The notes beneath the pieces are model-generated. The model ran no database searches. It saw only the letters and a program-made list of their open reading frames with translations, and had not been told where the DNA came from. The translations under genes and the position numbers were made by a program. Positions 45,682-55,136 of a stretch of DNA of 64,000 nucleotides are shown here, in pieces. Source of the stretch: Methylotenera mobilis 13 (GTDB lineage Bacteria > Pseudomonadota > Gammaproteobacteria > Burkholderiales > Methylophilaceae); NCBI RefSeq assembly GCF_000384255.1, contig NZ_KB913035.1:2034808-2098807 (forward strand), given 5' to 3'. Every line of letters begins with the position of its first letter. Positions within the stretch are counted from its first letter, which is position 1.

Positions 45682-48600
45682 CTAAAACTCTTCCCATCCA
45701 TCTTCATGCAGTTGACTATTACCGAAGACTCTTAGTGGCATGCCTTTGCTTCTTATCAATTTATTATTAATCTGCACAAAAGGTTTAATAGTTTTGAGTT
45801 TGCTTGTGTCAGTATTGGAGCCTAGCAATTTATACGCAGATACAGTTTCTATTAATCCAGCAGCTTGCTCTACTAGCGATTCAGCAGCCGCTGCGGCTTC
45901 TTCAACAAGTGCCGCATTTTGTTGTGTCACTTCGTCCATGCTGGTGATGGCGTTGTTGACTTGGTCAATGCCTGCACTTTGTTCTATGGATGCTGCTGCG
46001 ATTTCACCCATGATGTCGGTGACGCGTTGAACCGAGGTCACGATTTCTTGCATGGTGGCGCCGGCGTTTTCTACTTGTTTGGTGCCTTCTGCGGTTTTGT
46101 TGACGGAGTCGGTGATGAGTTCTTTGATTTCTTTGGCTGCTGAGGCTGAGCGTTGTGCTAGGTTGCGGACTTCTCCGGCAACCACTGCAAAGCCTCGACC
46201 TTGTTCTCCGGCTCTGGCCGCTTCTACTGCAGCATTGAGGGCTAGGATGTTGGTTTGGAAGGCGATGCCGTCTATCACGCTGATGATATCTTCAATCTTG
46301 TGTGCGCTTTGGTTAATGGCGTTCATGGTGTTGACGACTTGACCAACGACTTCTCCACCTTTGACTGCGACACCTGATGCAGCACTGGCTAGTTGATTGG
46401 CTTGTTTGGCGTTTTCCGCGTTTTGTTTTACTGTCGAGGCAAGCTGTTCCATGCTAGAGGCTGTTTCTTCTAGACTAGATGCTTGCTGTTCTGTGCGGCT
46501 TGATAGGTCGGTGTTGCCTGAGGAGATTTCTCCAGCTGCGGTGTTGATCGCCTCACTAGATTCTCTAACGTGAATAATTACTTCGCAAATCTGATCCATC
46601 AACGCATTCACACCATTGCATAAACTAGCAATATCACCGCTTTTACCTTCTAACGGTACTCGATTACTTAAGTCACCATTTTTTGCTTGCTCAATAATAC
46701 TTTGCGTTTCAGCAACAGCAGACTGTAAAGTCAACGCGTTGTTATGCTGAATGGTAATATCAGTTGCATATTTCACAACTTTGAAAGGCCTACCATTCAT
46801 ATCAAAAATTGGGTTATAACTTGCTTGTAACCATACCTCTTTCCCGCCTTTACCAATACGTCTATATTGACCAAACTCAGCTTCACCCTGGGCTAGATTA
46901 TCCCAAAAAGCTTTATATTCAGGACTATTCTGCTCCGTTGCATCAACAAACATGCGATGATGGTTACCAACTATTTCTTTTTCGCTATACCCTGTTACGC
47001 GACCAAAATTATCATTAACCGCGATAATTTTTCCTGTCAAATCAAACTCAACGACCCCTTGTAGTTTATCGATAGCAGCTATCTGCCCTGCATTATCCGC
47101 CGCTTGCAATTTTTGCTCAGTGATATCAATCGTGTAATTAATCACTTTTGATAGCTTGCCATTTACATCGTAAATAGGGTTATAAGATGCTTGAATCCAA
47201 ACTTCTCTCCCATCTTTTGCGATACGCTTATATTGTCCTGCGTCACTGGCTCCGTTAATCAAGTTACTCCATAGCGTGCTGTAAGCTGTACTTTTTGCAT
47301 AAACTGAATCTAATACCATACTTACATGACGACCAATCAGCTCTTTTTCAGTGTAGCCAAGCATCTCTAAATATACTTGATTCGCCTTCAGTATCTTGCC
47401 GTCTAGTGCGATTTCAATCACACCTTGTGATCGATTAATAGCTGATACCTGCCCTTCAAAGTCAGCATTTTTTATTTTCTGGGCTGTAACATCGGTCGCA
47501 TATTGAACAACTTTATATGGATTACCTGAGGCTGAAATAATCGGATTATATGAAACTTGCAACCATATCTGCTTACCGTTTTTACCGATACGTTTAAACT
47601 CACCTGTTACGGCTTCAGAACGTGTTAGTGTTGCCCAGATTTGGCCATAATCATCAACGCCTTGATTAGCAAGGTCAACATAAGCATCATGTTCCTGACC
47701 GACCACTTCATTACGAGTGCATCCCAATATATTTAGATAGATATCATTCACAGCGATTACTTTTCCACTCATATCAAACTCGATGACACCAGTAGATTGA
47801 CTGATTGCTGCTAACTGTCCTTCATACAGGGTTGATTGCTCCTTCACTTTACCCGCTAGCTCTTTCGCCTCATTCAAATTGACACTTAGCGTCGTTTGTG
47901 TGACTTTCAATGCCCTAAGCACACGAGCTAGTTCATTATTACCGCTAGCTTCAAATTGAGCATCCAGTCTGTTAGATTTAATGTTATCAAGCACTTTAAA
48001 TATCACAGATAACGGATTGGAAATCGAACGCATAATAAAATATGCAAAGCAAATCAGAAGTCCCACAACAACAAGCAAACCTGCAATTGTCCAGTTACGC
48101 ATTAACTGATAATTTGCAACAGATGCCTCGTATTCAGCCTTAGCACGATTGCTTTGATATTTAATTAATGCAGTCACATTCGGATGCGCAATGTCATATA
48201 ACATCCTAGCTTTGGTTGAATATAACTTTGTCTTTTCGTAATTATTGTCACGCAATGATGCCACTGCTGGGAGCAATGCCTCTTTTACAAACGCACCGCG
48301 TGTTTCTGCAAACTTATCTGCCAGTAATTTTTCTTCATTGGCAATCTCTGTCGCCTTGTACTTTTCCCATAGCTCAGTAATTTCACCTATATTCTTCTCG
48401 ATAGACTCAGCAGCTTGTGCTGAAGCTTGTGGATCCATTTCCAATTCTGGTGCTACATTATTTGCTTTATAGACTACTTCACTGAGCGCGATACGTAGAG
48501 CTGTTCTATTCTCGAGCATCAAGTTGGAAATGCGACCAAGATCTTCAATCGGTTGCATACGGTCGTTGTAAATCGACATTGTGCGCTGGTTAGCATGGTC

Positions 48601-49176
48601 CATCTCATTAAGAGACATCCAAGACTGCACTATTAGTAAGATTGCAGAGATAGTGACGATTGCCATCAGACGTTGAGATAGTTTTAAATTCAATAAATTG
48701 TATTGAACTTTGCCAATTAAGCCGTTACTCATGACTTTACCTTCATGAATAACCAAATGCTGCGCTTTACCTTCTTTAAACAAGCGATATGCGGCATCTG
48801 CTTCATTAATTTGCTGACGGCTTGGTTTTCTGCGCGCGGAAAGATAACCAACCAATTGACCATTTTCTAGAATTGGAGAAACGTCCGCCATTACCCAATA
48901 GTAATCACCTTGCTTAGTACGATTTTTTACTAAACCAGTCCAAGGTCTACCAAGTTTTAGATTTTTCCAAAGGTCAGCAAAGGCCTCAATTGGCATGTCT
49001 GGGTGCCTAACAATATTATGACTTGACCCAATCAGTTCAGTTTCTGTAAAACCTGAAGTCTTAATAAAGTCATGATTAGCATATGTAATAATGCCCTTTA
49101 GGTCTGTCTTGGTGAGCATAAACTCATCATCCCCAAACAACACCTCATGATTTGTAATTGGCATATTGACCTTCAT
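45682..49176 (-). CDS. Methyl-accepting chemotaxis protein with four PAS domains
   Basis: A 1164-residue receptor. An Aer-like PAS domain (about 10-125, [24 protein letters not shown]) precedes a first membrane helix ([17 protein letters not shown]). A four-helix ligand region of about 180 residues, a second helix ([21 protein letters not shown]) and a HAMP domain follow. Then come three very similar PAS/PAC repeats (about 455-825) and a class-typical signalling domain with [24 protein letters not shown]. The C-terminus ends DGWEEF, matching the xWxxF CheR-docking pentapeptide. The signalling domain is GC-richer than the rest. The first PAS suggests redox or energy sensing, unproven. Confidence 0.93.
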   Translation of the reverse strand: MKVNMPITNHEVLFGDDEFMLTKTDLKGIITYANHDFIKTSGFTETELIGSSHNIVRHPDMPIEAFADLWKNLKLGRPWTGLVKNRTKQGDYYWVMADVSPILENGQLVGYLSARRKPSRQQINEADAAYRLFKEGKAQHLVIHEGKVMSNGLIGKVQYNLLNLKLSQRLMAIVTISAILLIVQSWMSLNEMDHANQRTMSIYNDRMQPIEDLGRISNLMLENRTALRIALSEVVYKANNVAPELEMDPQASAQAAESIEKNIGEITELWEKYKATEIANEEKLLADKFAETRGAFVKEALLPAVASLRDNNYEKTKLYSTKARMLYDIAHPNVTALIKYQSNRAKAEYEASVANYQLMRNWTIAGLLVVVGLLICFAYFIMRSISNPLSVIFKVLDNIKSNRLDAQFEASGNNELARVLRALKVTQTTLSVNLNEAKELAGKVKEQSTLYEGQLAAISQSTGVIEFDMSGKVIAVNDIYLNILGCTRNEVVGQEHDAYVDLANQGVDDYGQIWATLTRSEAVTGEFKRIGKNGKQIWLQVSYNPIISASGNPYKVVQYATDVTAQKIKNADFEGQVSAINRSQGVIEIALDGKILKANQVYLEMLGYTEKELIGRHVSMVLDSVYAKSTAYSTLWSNLINGASDAGQYKRIAKDGREVWIQASYNPIYDVNGKLSKVINYTIDITEQKLQAADNAGQIAAIDKLQGVVEFDLTGKIIAVNDNFGRVTGYSEKEIVGNHHRMFVDATEQNSPEYKAFWDNLAQGEAEFGQYRRIGKGGKEVWLQASYNPIFDMNGRPFKVVKYATDITIQHNNALTLQSAVAETQSIIEQAKNGDLSNRVPLEGKSGDIASLCNGVNALMDQICEVIIHVRESSEAINTAAGEISSGNTDLSSRTEQQASSLEETASSMEQLASTVKQNAENAKQANQLASAASGVAVKGGEVVGQVVNTMNAINQSAHKIEDIISVIDGIAFQTNILALNAAVEAARAGEQGRGFAVVAGEVRNLAQRSASAAKEIKELITDSVNKTAEGTKQVENAGATMQEIVTSVQRVTDIMGEIAAASIEQSAGIDQVNNAITSMDEVTQQNAALVEEAAAAAESLVEQAAGLIETVSAYKLLGSNTDTSKLKTIKPFVQINNKLIRSKGMPLRVFGNSQLHEDGWEEF

Positions 49177-49266
49177 CCGACTCCCCTTTGCTGTATTCTC
49201 TATAATTAAACGTTAGCTAAACATCAAACTTTACAGCACATTAACTAACGTAATTTTTGATCTAGA

Positions 49267-49773
49267 TTAAACACTCGCGTCATCAATTAAACCTATTTCC
49301 TGGCTAGCCATCAGCTCTTCAATCGCAACTAAAATTAACATTCGTTCTTCATAAGTTGCCAAGCCGATAATGTATTTAGTATCAATACCGGTTACTAATG
49401 AAGGCATGGGTTCGATTTGCGCTTGATTCAATGCAATGACATCTGAAACACCATCAACGACTACTCCCACAACACGCCCACTTAAATTTAAAACGATCAC
49501 CACTGTGAATTCGTTATATTCAATATTTTCTAGATTAAACTTAATGCGTAAATCTACTATCGGTACAATTTTTCCTCGAAGATTAACAACACCTTTGATA
49601 AAAGTTGGAGTGTTAGGAATTTGTGTTACTGCGTCATAGCCACGAATTTCCTGGACTTTTAAAATTTCAATACCATACTCTTCATGCCCCAATAAAAAGC
49701 TAAGATACTCACCCTCTTCTGAAGGTAACGCATCTGTCAATGGTGCTGATGATGTCATGTCTAGCTCTGCCAT
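49267..49773 (-). CDS. cheW: Chemotaxis coupling protein CheW
   Basis: A 168-residue CheW that links receptors to CheA. The core begins YLSFLLGHEEYGIEILKVQEIRGY and contains IKGVVNLRGKIVPIVDLRIKF and VVGVVVDGVSDVI. It begins the minus-strand chemotaxis run, 90 bp before the receptor gene. CheA itself is not encoded in the window. Confidence 0.94.
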   Translation of the reverse strand: MAELDMTSSAPLTDALPSEEGEYLSFLLGHEEYGIEILKVQEIRGYDAVTQIPNTPTFIKGVVNLRGKIVPIVDLRIKFNLENIEYNEFTVVIVLNLSGRVVGVVVDGVSDVIALNQAQIEPMPSLVTGIDTKYIIGLATYEERMLILVAIEELMASQEIGLIDDASV

Positions 49774-50171
49774 TTATATAACCCATATCCGTTAAGACCG
49801 TAATTTACACCATTAATAATAAATTAATATTAAATATGATATTAAAATGATACTTAATAAATTAAACATTGTCTACTGATAGGTAATTTATTTTATAAAG
49901 ATATTTATTACTTTATTGACGCTAGTCATTGCCTTACTGAAAACTAAAGCAAGTAATTGACGTAATAATTGATAATAATTAGCACACCAAATATCAAATA
50001 TGTATTAGAATTTCGTAAAATCAGTGAGTTAGCGCTTTTTAAACAATGCCTAGCTAAGACTGCCAATTCAAATGTAGTCAAATCGCGGTATTGAAAAATA
50101 TGACTAAAATATGCTCGCTGTAGCTATGTGTAATCCGAATGAACGCTTAATTAACTTCTCAAAGTAGAAAT
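49774..50171. other. AT-rich intergenic region between divergent cheW and the HTH-receiver gene
   Basis: This gap of about 400 bp carries the promoters of the chemotaxis run and of the two-component pair. It is dominated by ATTAATA-like words (49810-49870) and AATAATTGATAATAATTAG (about 49963-49981). No flagellar-type sigma-28 box, terminator or small gene could be recognised. Confidence 0.4.
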
Positions 50172-50774
50172 ATGTCTATAAAAAAATCAGCGCTTAAAAC
50201 ACTCGATTTAATGACAACGACTGACGTAGCCAAAGCACTAGGTGTTACAGTAAGGTCAGTACAGCTATGGGTAGAGCAAGGCGCATTAGAGGGTTGGAAA
50301 ACACCAGGTGGCCACCGTAGAATCACCCGTGCTTCATTTAACAAATTCAATTCAAATGTTGCTTCTGATGAACATAAAGTAACAACGCGTCTCAATGTTG
50401 TCGTTGTTGAAGATAGCTTAGCGATGCAAAAGCTTTATCAAATGACCATTGCATCTTGGCAGCTACCGATAGACATCAAGTTTGTATCAAACGGGTGCGA
50501 AGGTATTATTTACGTCACCCAACACATGCCAGATCTACTCATTACAGACTTAAAAATGCCTGAAATGGATGGTTTTACAATGTTAAAATCTCTACGTGAT
50601 GTAGATACGTTCGCTAAGATGGCAATTGTTGTTGTGACAGGTATGCAGCCCCAAGAGATTGAGGAAAAAGGTGGCTTACCAAGAGGTGTTAGACTATATG
50701 GCAAAAGCCCAGTGCCATTTTGGGAAATGCGTGAATTAATGCAAGGTTTAATTGATAGAAAATTAGAAGCTTAG
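50172..50774 (+). CDS. MerR/excisionase-type HTH regulator fused to a receiver domain
   Basis: A 200-residue protein with the DNA-binding domain first, the reverse of the usual order. The winged HTH (TTTDVAKALGVTVRSVQLWVEQGAL, then TPGGHRRITRASF) spans about 15-57. The receiver spans about 74-195, with E80/D81, phosphoacceptor D126 (LLITDLKMPEMDG), T156 and K178. It should bind DNA in response to phosphorylation by the kinase encoded 4 bp downstream. The HTH type recalls BldC/excisionase proteins. Confidence 0.85.
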   Translation: MSIKKSALKTLDLMTTTDVAKALGVTVRSVQLWVEQGALEGWKTPGGHRRITRASFNKFNSNVASDEHKVTTRLNVVVVEDSLAMQKLYQMTIASWQLPIDIKFVSNGCEGIIYVTQHMPDLLITDLKMPEMDGFTMLKSLRDVDTFAKMAIVVVTGMQPQEIEEKGGLPRGVRLYGKSPVPFWEMRELMQGLIDRKLEA

Positions 50775-50778
50775 TCGC

Positions 50779-51834
50779 TTGAATACTGATAAAAAAATCC
50801 CCGCGGACGTTACTCAAATTATTGATGCTTGTCCTTTCGGTATTGTGACGGTTAACTCGGCCAGCATTGTAGATTATGCGAATACTGCATTTACTAAAAT
50901 TACTGGCATTGAGATAGAGTCTATCCTCAATACGCCTAACCATGTAATGTGGAAAACTTTACTGAAGTATTATTCAGTAGACGGCAATATGAAAACATAT
51001 ATTGGTGGTGTGTTGACGCTTCGAGCTAACAACTCACTCAACGTGGTGAGATTAAGCTGTCAGTTACCAAAACAAAGTAACACAAAACAGATCCTTTATT
51101 TTCAAGACATTACTGCAGAGTCTGAAGTTGATCGAATGAAAAGTGAGTTTCTTTATTCAGCAACGCACGAACTGCGCAACCCGATTGCAATCATTTTTGG
51201 ATTCTCTGAACTGCTCATCAATAACGAGTTTGATCGTACTGCTTCGCTTGATATTATTGAAACAATTCATCAACAGGCAAAAGATCTCAACCACCTGACA
51301 AATGAGCTATTGGACATTGCAAGAATAGAATCTCGCAAAGGTAAGGATTTTGCGATATCAGAGGAATCTGTCGGTAAAATACTGCTCACAATTGAAAAAG
51401 AATGGTGTGGCAGAGTTGGCAAGGAAAGAATCAGACTCACATTACCATCACAAATACCCAAGGTATTAATAGATAAAGACAAAATAAAACAAGCAATTAC
51501 GAACGTAATGAGTAATGCTTGTAAATATTCGCCTGAAGATAGCGTAGTTTCTATCGATATCGCTTTAGATAAAGTCATGTCTGACAGCATGATTGGTATT
51601 AGTATTCATGATGATGGTTTTGGGATGTCAACTGAAGACATCAGTCATTTATTTGAGCGATTTTGGCGCTCAGATCGATTTAGGCACATACCAGGCACTG
51701 GCTTGGGCATGTCAATCGTGAAGGAAATTGTTGAATATCATCAAGGTGTTATCGACATTGCCAGCGCAGTGAATCAAGGCACTACAGTGACAATATGGTT
51801 GCCCGTCTACATTGATTTAGCGTCTCTGGAATGA
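50779..51834 (+). CDS. Soluble PAS-domain histidine kinase
   Basis: A 351-residue cytoplasmic kinase. A PAS domain (about 8-115, ending FQDITAESEVDRMKSEF) precedes HisKA with H130 in SATHELRNPIA. The ATPase domain has the N box NVMSNACKYSPED, the G1 box HDDGFGM, the F box LFERFWRSD and the G2 box GTGLGMSI. The start is TTG at 50779, four bases after the upstream stop, which points to coupled translation. No closer ATG exists. Likely partner: the upstream HTH-receiver protein. Confidence 0.88.
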   Translation: MNTDKKIPADVTQIIDACPFGIVTVNSASIVDYANTAFTKITGIEIESILNTPNHVMWKTLLKYYSVDGNMKTYIGGVLTLRANNSLNVVRLSCQLPKQSNTKQILYFQDITAESEVDRMKSEFLYSATHELRNPIAIIFGFSELLINNEFDRTASLDIIETIHQQAKDLNHLTNELLDIARIESRKGKDFAISEESVGKILLTIEKEWCGRVGKERIRLTLPSQIPKVLIDKDKIKQAITNVMSNACKYSPEDSVVSIDIALDKVMSDSMIGISIHDDGFGMSTEDISHLFERFWRSDRFRHIPGTGLGMSIVKEIVEYHQGVIDIASAVNQGTTVTIWLPVYIDLASLE

Positions 51835-51875
51835 TAAAGACTCTCCCGATTAAACCAACAATCAATTAAGTAAGG

Positions 51876-53090
51876 CTAGGTATAGTCCATTTGTGATAAC
51901 ACCTGATTCGTCCAAATTAACGCCTCATTTTGACAAGCCATGATTACACTATTACTCGTATGCAATTTTTCTTTGTAGTTCGCTACATGCTCAAACTCAG
52001 CCGCCTCTAGTGCTTCAGCCAATGCTAACAAATCTCCAGCCAACCCAGTCCTATTAAGCAGTGCATCTTGTATTGTTTTGGCTAGACTCATTTTGACCAC
52101 AATGCTTTCCATCGTGTCATTAAGTAACATATCAGCTAAAGATAAAATGCCAGTAATAAAAGCAGCATCATGATGCACGATTGAACCGTGATGATTACAT
52201 TGCGTACTCATTAGCTCCATAAATTTTGCACGCCATATAACTGTGTAAAGCAACATTGTCGGCATTTTCACATGACTATCAATGACGTAAAGCATCACTT
52301 GCAACCAGCGCATGATTTGTCCACGCCCCAAAATCATAATGGCATGCCTAATCGAACTTATTTCTTTTCCAGCACCAATCGCAGCTGAATTTACTATTTT
52401 AAGCATTTGTAAACTTAACGCAGGATTTTCTCTAAAGAACCCTTCTAACCTAGCATCACAGCCATCTGAATTTAACTCTGCAATCAATTCTAAGATTGTA
52501 TGCACGCTCAAAGGCAACTCTTTATTTAAGCTTACTTTCATCCCTTGATAGTAGCGGCCTTGAATAAATTTGATACTTGATAAATTAGCACGACTTTTAT
52601 CTTTATCATCATTTACATCTGTAGCTAAAATATTGAGAGATGGGGAACGCAACGCTTGTATTAATCGAGAGCTATCGTCATCATTAATATTAACTTTTAC
52701 AAAAGTCATATAAGGGATTAGCGTTGCTAGCTGATCAGATCTAATCTGAGTGCCTGTTGCTAAGTAATACCCAGAACTGGATAGCGCTGACAATCGATTC
52801 AATAAGGCTGGTAATATAAACTCACACTCATCAAGCTCAAATACAATCCTATCCATAGGCAATGTGGCATTGACCTCGTTCATCAGAAATAGCTGATTAA
52901 CTTTTATGAAAATCTTATAGTTACTCATCAAACCATTTGATTCAGGTCCTAAAAACGGACTTAGTGCTGACATAACATTTTGCGAATGATTGTTCACTTC
53001 CATTTGTGTTTCATCAATCACTAATGCTATCCCAACCATGTTGCTGTGTTCATCAGTGATGGGCTGATAGGAAACCAATACATCTTGCAT
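51876..53090 (-). CDS. YuxH-like protein: degenerate EAL plus HDOD domain
   Basis: A 404-residue protein. The N-terminal half follows the EAL fold but lacks its catalytic motifs (no EAL, DDFG or EGVE text; it starts SYQPITDEHSNMVGIALVID). The C-terminal half is HDOD (LNSDGCDARLEGFFRENPALSLQMLKIVNSAA, then IRHAIMILGRGQIMRWL). This order matches the YuxH family, regulators without phosphodiesterase activity. AGGAG six bases upstream favours the ATG at 53090 over the TTG at 53096. It converges on the histidine kinase and lies downstream of a receiver gene on the same strand. Confidence 0.85.
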   Translation of the reverse strand: MQDVLVSYQPITDEHSNMVGIALVIDETQMEVNNHSQNVMSALSPFLGPESNGLMSNYKIFIKVNQLFLMNEVNATLPMDRIVFELDECEFILPALLNRLSALSSSGYYLATGTQIRSDQLATLIPYMTFVKVNINDDDSSRLIQALRSPSLNILATDVNDDKDKSRANLSSIKFIQGRYYQGMKVSLNKELPLSVHTILELIAELNSDGCDARLEGFFRENPALSLQMLKIVNSAAIGAGKEISSIRHAIMILGRGQIMRWLQVMLYVIDSHVKMPTMLLYTVIWRAKFMELMSTQCNHHGSIVHHDAAFITGILSLADMLLNDTMESIVVKMSLAKTIQDALLNRTGLAGDLLALAEALEAAEFEHVANYKEKLHTSNSVIMACQNEALIWTNQVLSQMDYT

Positions 53091-53142
53091 TGCCAACTCC
53101 TAGCTTAAATTTAACATTCACAGTGATTGATTGACATCACGA

Positions 53143-53532
53143 TTAAAACAATTTGAAATTTAGATCTTGTGTTAGTCGTGCCAATAATGTTTTTAGCACC
53201 ATAGGACTAAATGGCTTGATAAGATAGGTATCAGCACCCACATCAGCCCCTTGATGAATATCCTTAACCTGCCCTTTACCTGTTAATAATGCAATGTATG
53301 TATGTTTAAGATGTGGGTCGTTTTTCACTGCCTTACAAACCTGAAATCCATTCATTTCACCAGGCATCATAATATCCAATAAAACAATATTGGGACGCCA
53401 CGCTTTAATCGCATTTAAAGCATCCACACCATTAGATACTTCTTTAAGCTCATAAGCGTCACCTGCAAGCGTAAGTTTCAGCAAGTTGCACACCTCTGGA
53501 TTGTCATCCACAATTAATAACTTACAAGCCAT
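53143..53532 (-). CDS. Stand-alone receiver-domain response regulator
   Basis: A 129-residue receiver. Acidic residues D9/D10, phosphoacceptor D53 (IVLLDIMMPGEMNG), Thr in ALLTGKG and Lys in LIKPFSP are all present. The Pro-Gly-Glu-Met loop after the Asp and the DVGADTYLIKPF text resemble receivers of the PilZ/HDOD-associated type. It is 52 bp upstream of the YuxH-like gene and probably co-transcribed with it. Confidence 0.88.
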   Translation of the reverse strand: MACKLLIVDDNPEVCNLLKLTLAGDAYELKEVSNGVDALNAIKAWRPNIVLLDIMMPGEMNGFQVCKAVKNDPHLKHTYIALLTGKGQVKDIHQGADVGADTYLIKPFSPMVLKTLLARLTQDLNFKLF

Positions 53533-53754
53533 TCTGATTAAGCCTTCATTGGTATCATATTTATAAAATAATGCTTAATTACAATCATCATTAACATCAC
53601 ATTTATTGGCTTATCTCGCCATCTAAAAACCAGCTATACATCAGTTTTTACTATAAAAAACTGCTGCGAATAAGCCTTACTTCTGAAAAATCATCAAATA
53701 TCGACACATACAACCGATTAATAAAAAAATTAATTGTCATAATATTACACTTTA

Positions 53755-53790
53755 TTTGATAAATTTGATAAATTTGATAAATTTGATATT
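53755..53790. repeat. Four tandem 9-bp repeats (TTTGATAAA)
   Basis: Three perfect copies of TTTGATAAA and a fourth, altered copy (TTTGATATT) lie in the 335-bp gap between divergent receiver genes, about 80 bp upstream of the pseudo-receiver start. They may form a bent or operator-like element, or be simple slippage. Otherwise this gap shows only AT-rich sequence. Confidence 0.6.
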
Positions 53791-53867
53791 TAATGTAACA
53801 ATTAAGTCGTGCACTAATTCAACTTTAAAGTGCGTTCATAACTAATATTAAATAGATGGGGTGAAAA

Positions 53868-54245
53868 ATGGAGAGAATGTTAATTGTTGATGAAGGCTAT
53901 GATTTACATAACAGCCTATTGCTCACATTTGGGTACGGGGAATATAAAATCACCCAAGCAATGAACGAAAACCAAGCAATCAAAGTAGCAGAAACTGAAC
54001 ATCCTGAAATCATCATCGTAAACTTAACGGGTGATAATGAAAGTGAGCTGGCAACTTGCAAAAAACTAAAGTCTATTCCTCAGCTTCATCATAGCCATAT
54101 CATTTTGCTCACTTCGCAATATCAGCAAGATGAAACATCAAAACACATTGAAAGTGTTGCGAACTATTGTCTACCTAAGCCATTTTGCCCCAATAACCTG
54201 ACAACAGTACTCACTGGGATTAGAAGCAAGAAACTACTGAGTTAA
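53868..54245 (+). CDS. Pseudo-receiver: receiver fold with Asp-to-Asn at the phosphorylation site
   Basis: A 125-residue receiver-like protein. It keeps an acidic residue pair (D8/E9), T82 (ILLTSQ) and K104 (CLPKPF), but the phosphoacceptor position is N52 in IIIVNLTGDNES. Phosphorylation in the ordinary way is therefore unlikely, and it may work as a docking or phosphate-independent switch. GGGG lies upstream of the ATG. It is monocistronic, with a hairpin behind it. Confidence 0.75.
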   Translation: MERMLIVDEGYDLHNSLLLTFGYGEYKITQAMNENQAIKVAETEHPEIIIVNLTGDNESELATCKKLKSIPQLHHSHIILLTSQYQQDETSKHIESVANYCLPKPFCPNNLTTVLTGIRSKKLLS

Positions 54246-54281
54246 CCCAACAGTATTAAAAAATCCTGAACGCCTCAACAA

Positions 54282-54313
54282 ACAATCCTTTTGATAACGC
54301 TCAAAAGGATTGT
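54282..54313. terminator. 13-bp perfect hairpin between convergent genes
   Basis: ACAATCCTTTTGA (54282-54294) pairs with TCAAAAGGATTGT (54301-54313) around a TAACGC loop. It lies where both the pseudo-receiver and tauE-like transcripts should end, but no T tract follows it on either strand. Confidence 0.45.
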
Positions 54314-54323
54314 GATTGCTAGA

Positions 54324-55136
54324 TTAAAATAAGCTAAACACCATCATCAAGGCGATAGATACGCTAATGAAACCGAAGGTAAGCTTAGACAGGTAAGTTG
54401 AAATTTTATGTGAGATTAATTTTCCGACTAAGCTACCAATCAGTGCAGCTGATACAAACGGAATCGCAATATGCAGATTAATGCTGGTGTAACTTGCATA
54501 AGAAATAACGCCTACTAATGAAACTAATGCGGTCATTGTTAACGAGGTCGCCACTACCATTCTATGTTCTAGGTTACTAATTTTTAATAAGCTAGGCATT
54601 GCGACAAAACCACCACCAACCCCTAATAAACCAGAAATAAAACCAGCAGCAGACCCAGTCAATAATAATCGTTGAGTACAAGATGCGGTCCAAAACAACC
54701 TAGATGTTGCAGGATTCAATTCACAGGGTGTTGGACTAGTTTGAAACAAATTATCTTGTAAATAGCGGGGACTTTTAGCGCTGACTAAAGCTTGCCACCC
54801 CACATAAAATAGTACTAAAGCAAATAAAATTTGTAGCCAAAGAGAAGGTATTTTCTGCGCAAGAAAAACACCTATTGGTGCCATGATAATGCCCATTAAG
54901 GCCAGAAGTGCAGCTGCCTTATATCGAACAACACCTTGCTTTAATCCAATCACCGCAGCTGTGCCTGCTGCTACGGACACAGCTAACAATGCTATTGGTG
55001 CAGCGTCTTTAACGCCTAGATGTAAAAAATACATCAACAATGGTAGTGACAGAATTGCACCACCCGCGCCAGTGATGGACATCAGAATGCCAATCAATAC
55101 ACCTAATATGATTGCGATTAGATTAGGTTCAATCAT
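54324..55136 (-). CDS. TauE/SafE-family sulfite or sulfur-anion exporter
   Basis: A 270-residue membrane protein with about eight hydrophobic segments in two repeats. These are marked by GILMSITGAGGAILSLPLLMYF and GFISGLLGVGGGFVAMPSLL, the typical TauE/SafE glycine motifs. It is last in the bigR-sulfurtransferase-tauE run and overlaps the preceding gene by 8 bp. By analogy with the bigR operons of Xylella and Agrobacterium, it should export sulfite formed from sulfide oxidation. Confidence 0.88.
   Translation of the reverse strand: MIEPNLIAIILGVLIGILMSITGAGGAILSLPLLMYFLHLGVKDAAPIALLAVSVAAGTAAVIGLKQGVVRYKAAALLALMGIIMAPIGVFLAQKIPSLWLQILFALVLFYVGWQALVSAKSPRYLQDNLFQTSPTPCELNPATSRLFWTASCTQRLLLTGSAAGFISGLLGVGGGFVAMPSLLKISNLEHRMVVATSLTMTALVSLVGVISYASYTSINLHIAIPFVSAALIGSLVGKLISHKISTYLSKLTFGFISVSIALMMVFSLF

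Noticed and set aside
45740-46342. Plus-strand frames antisense to the receptor signalling domain
   Set aside because: They come from the repetitive Ala/Glu/Gln coding of the receptor and its higher GC; no start site support.
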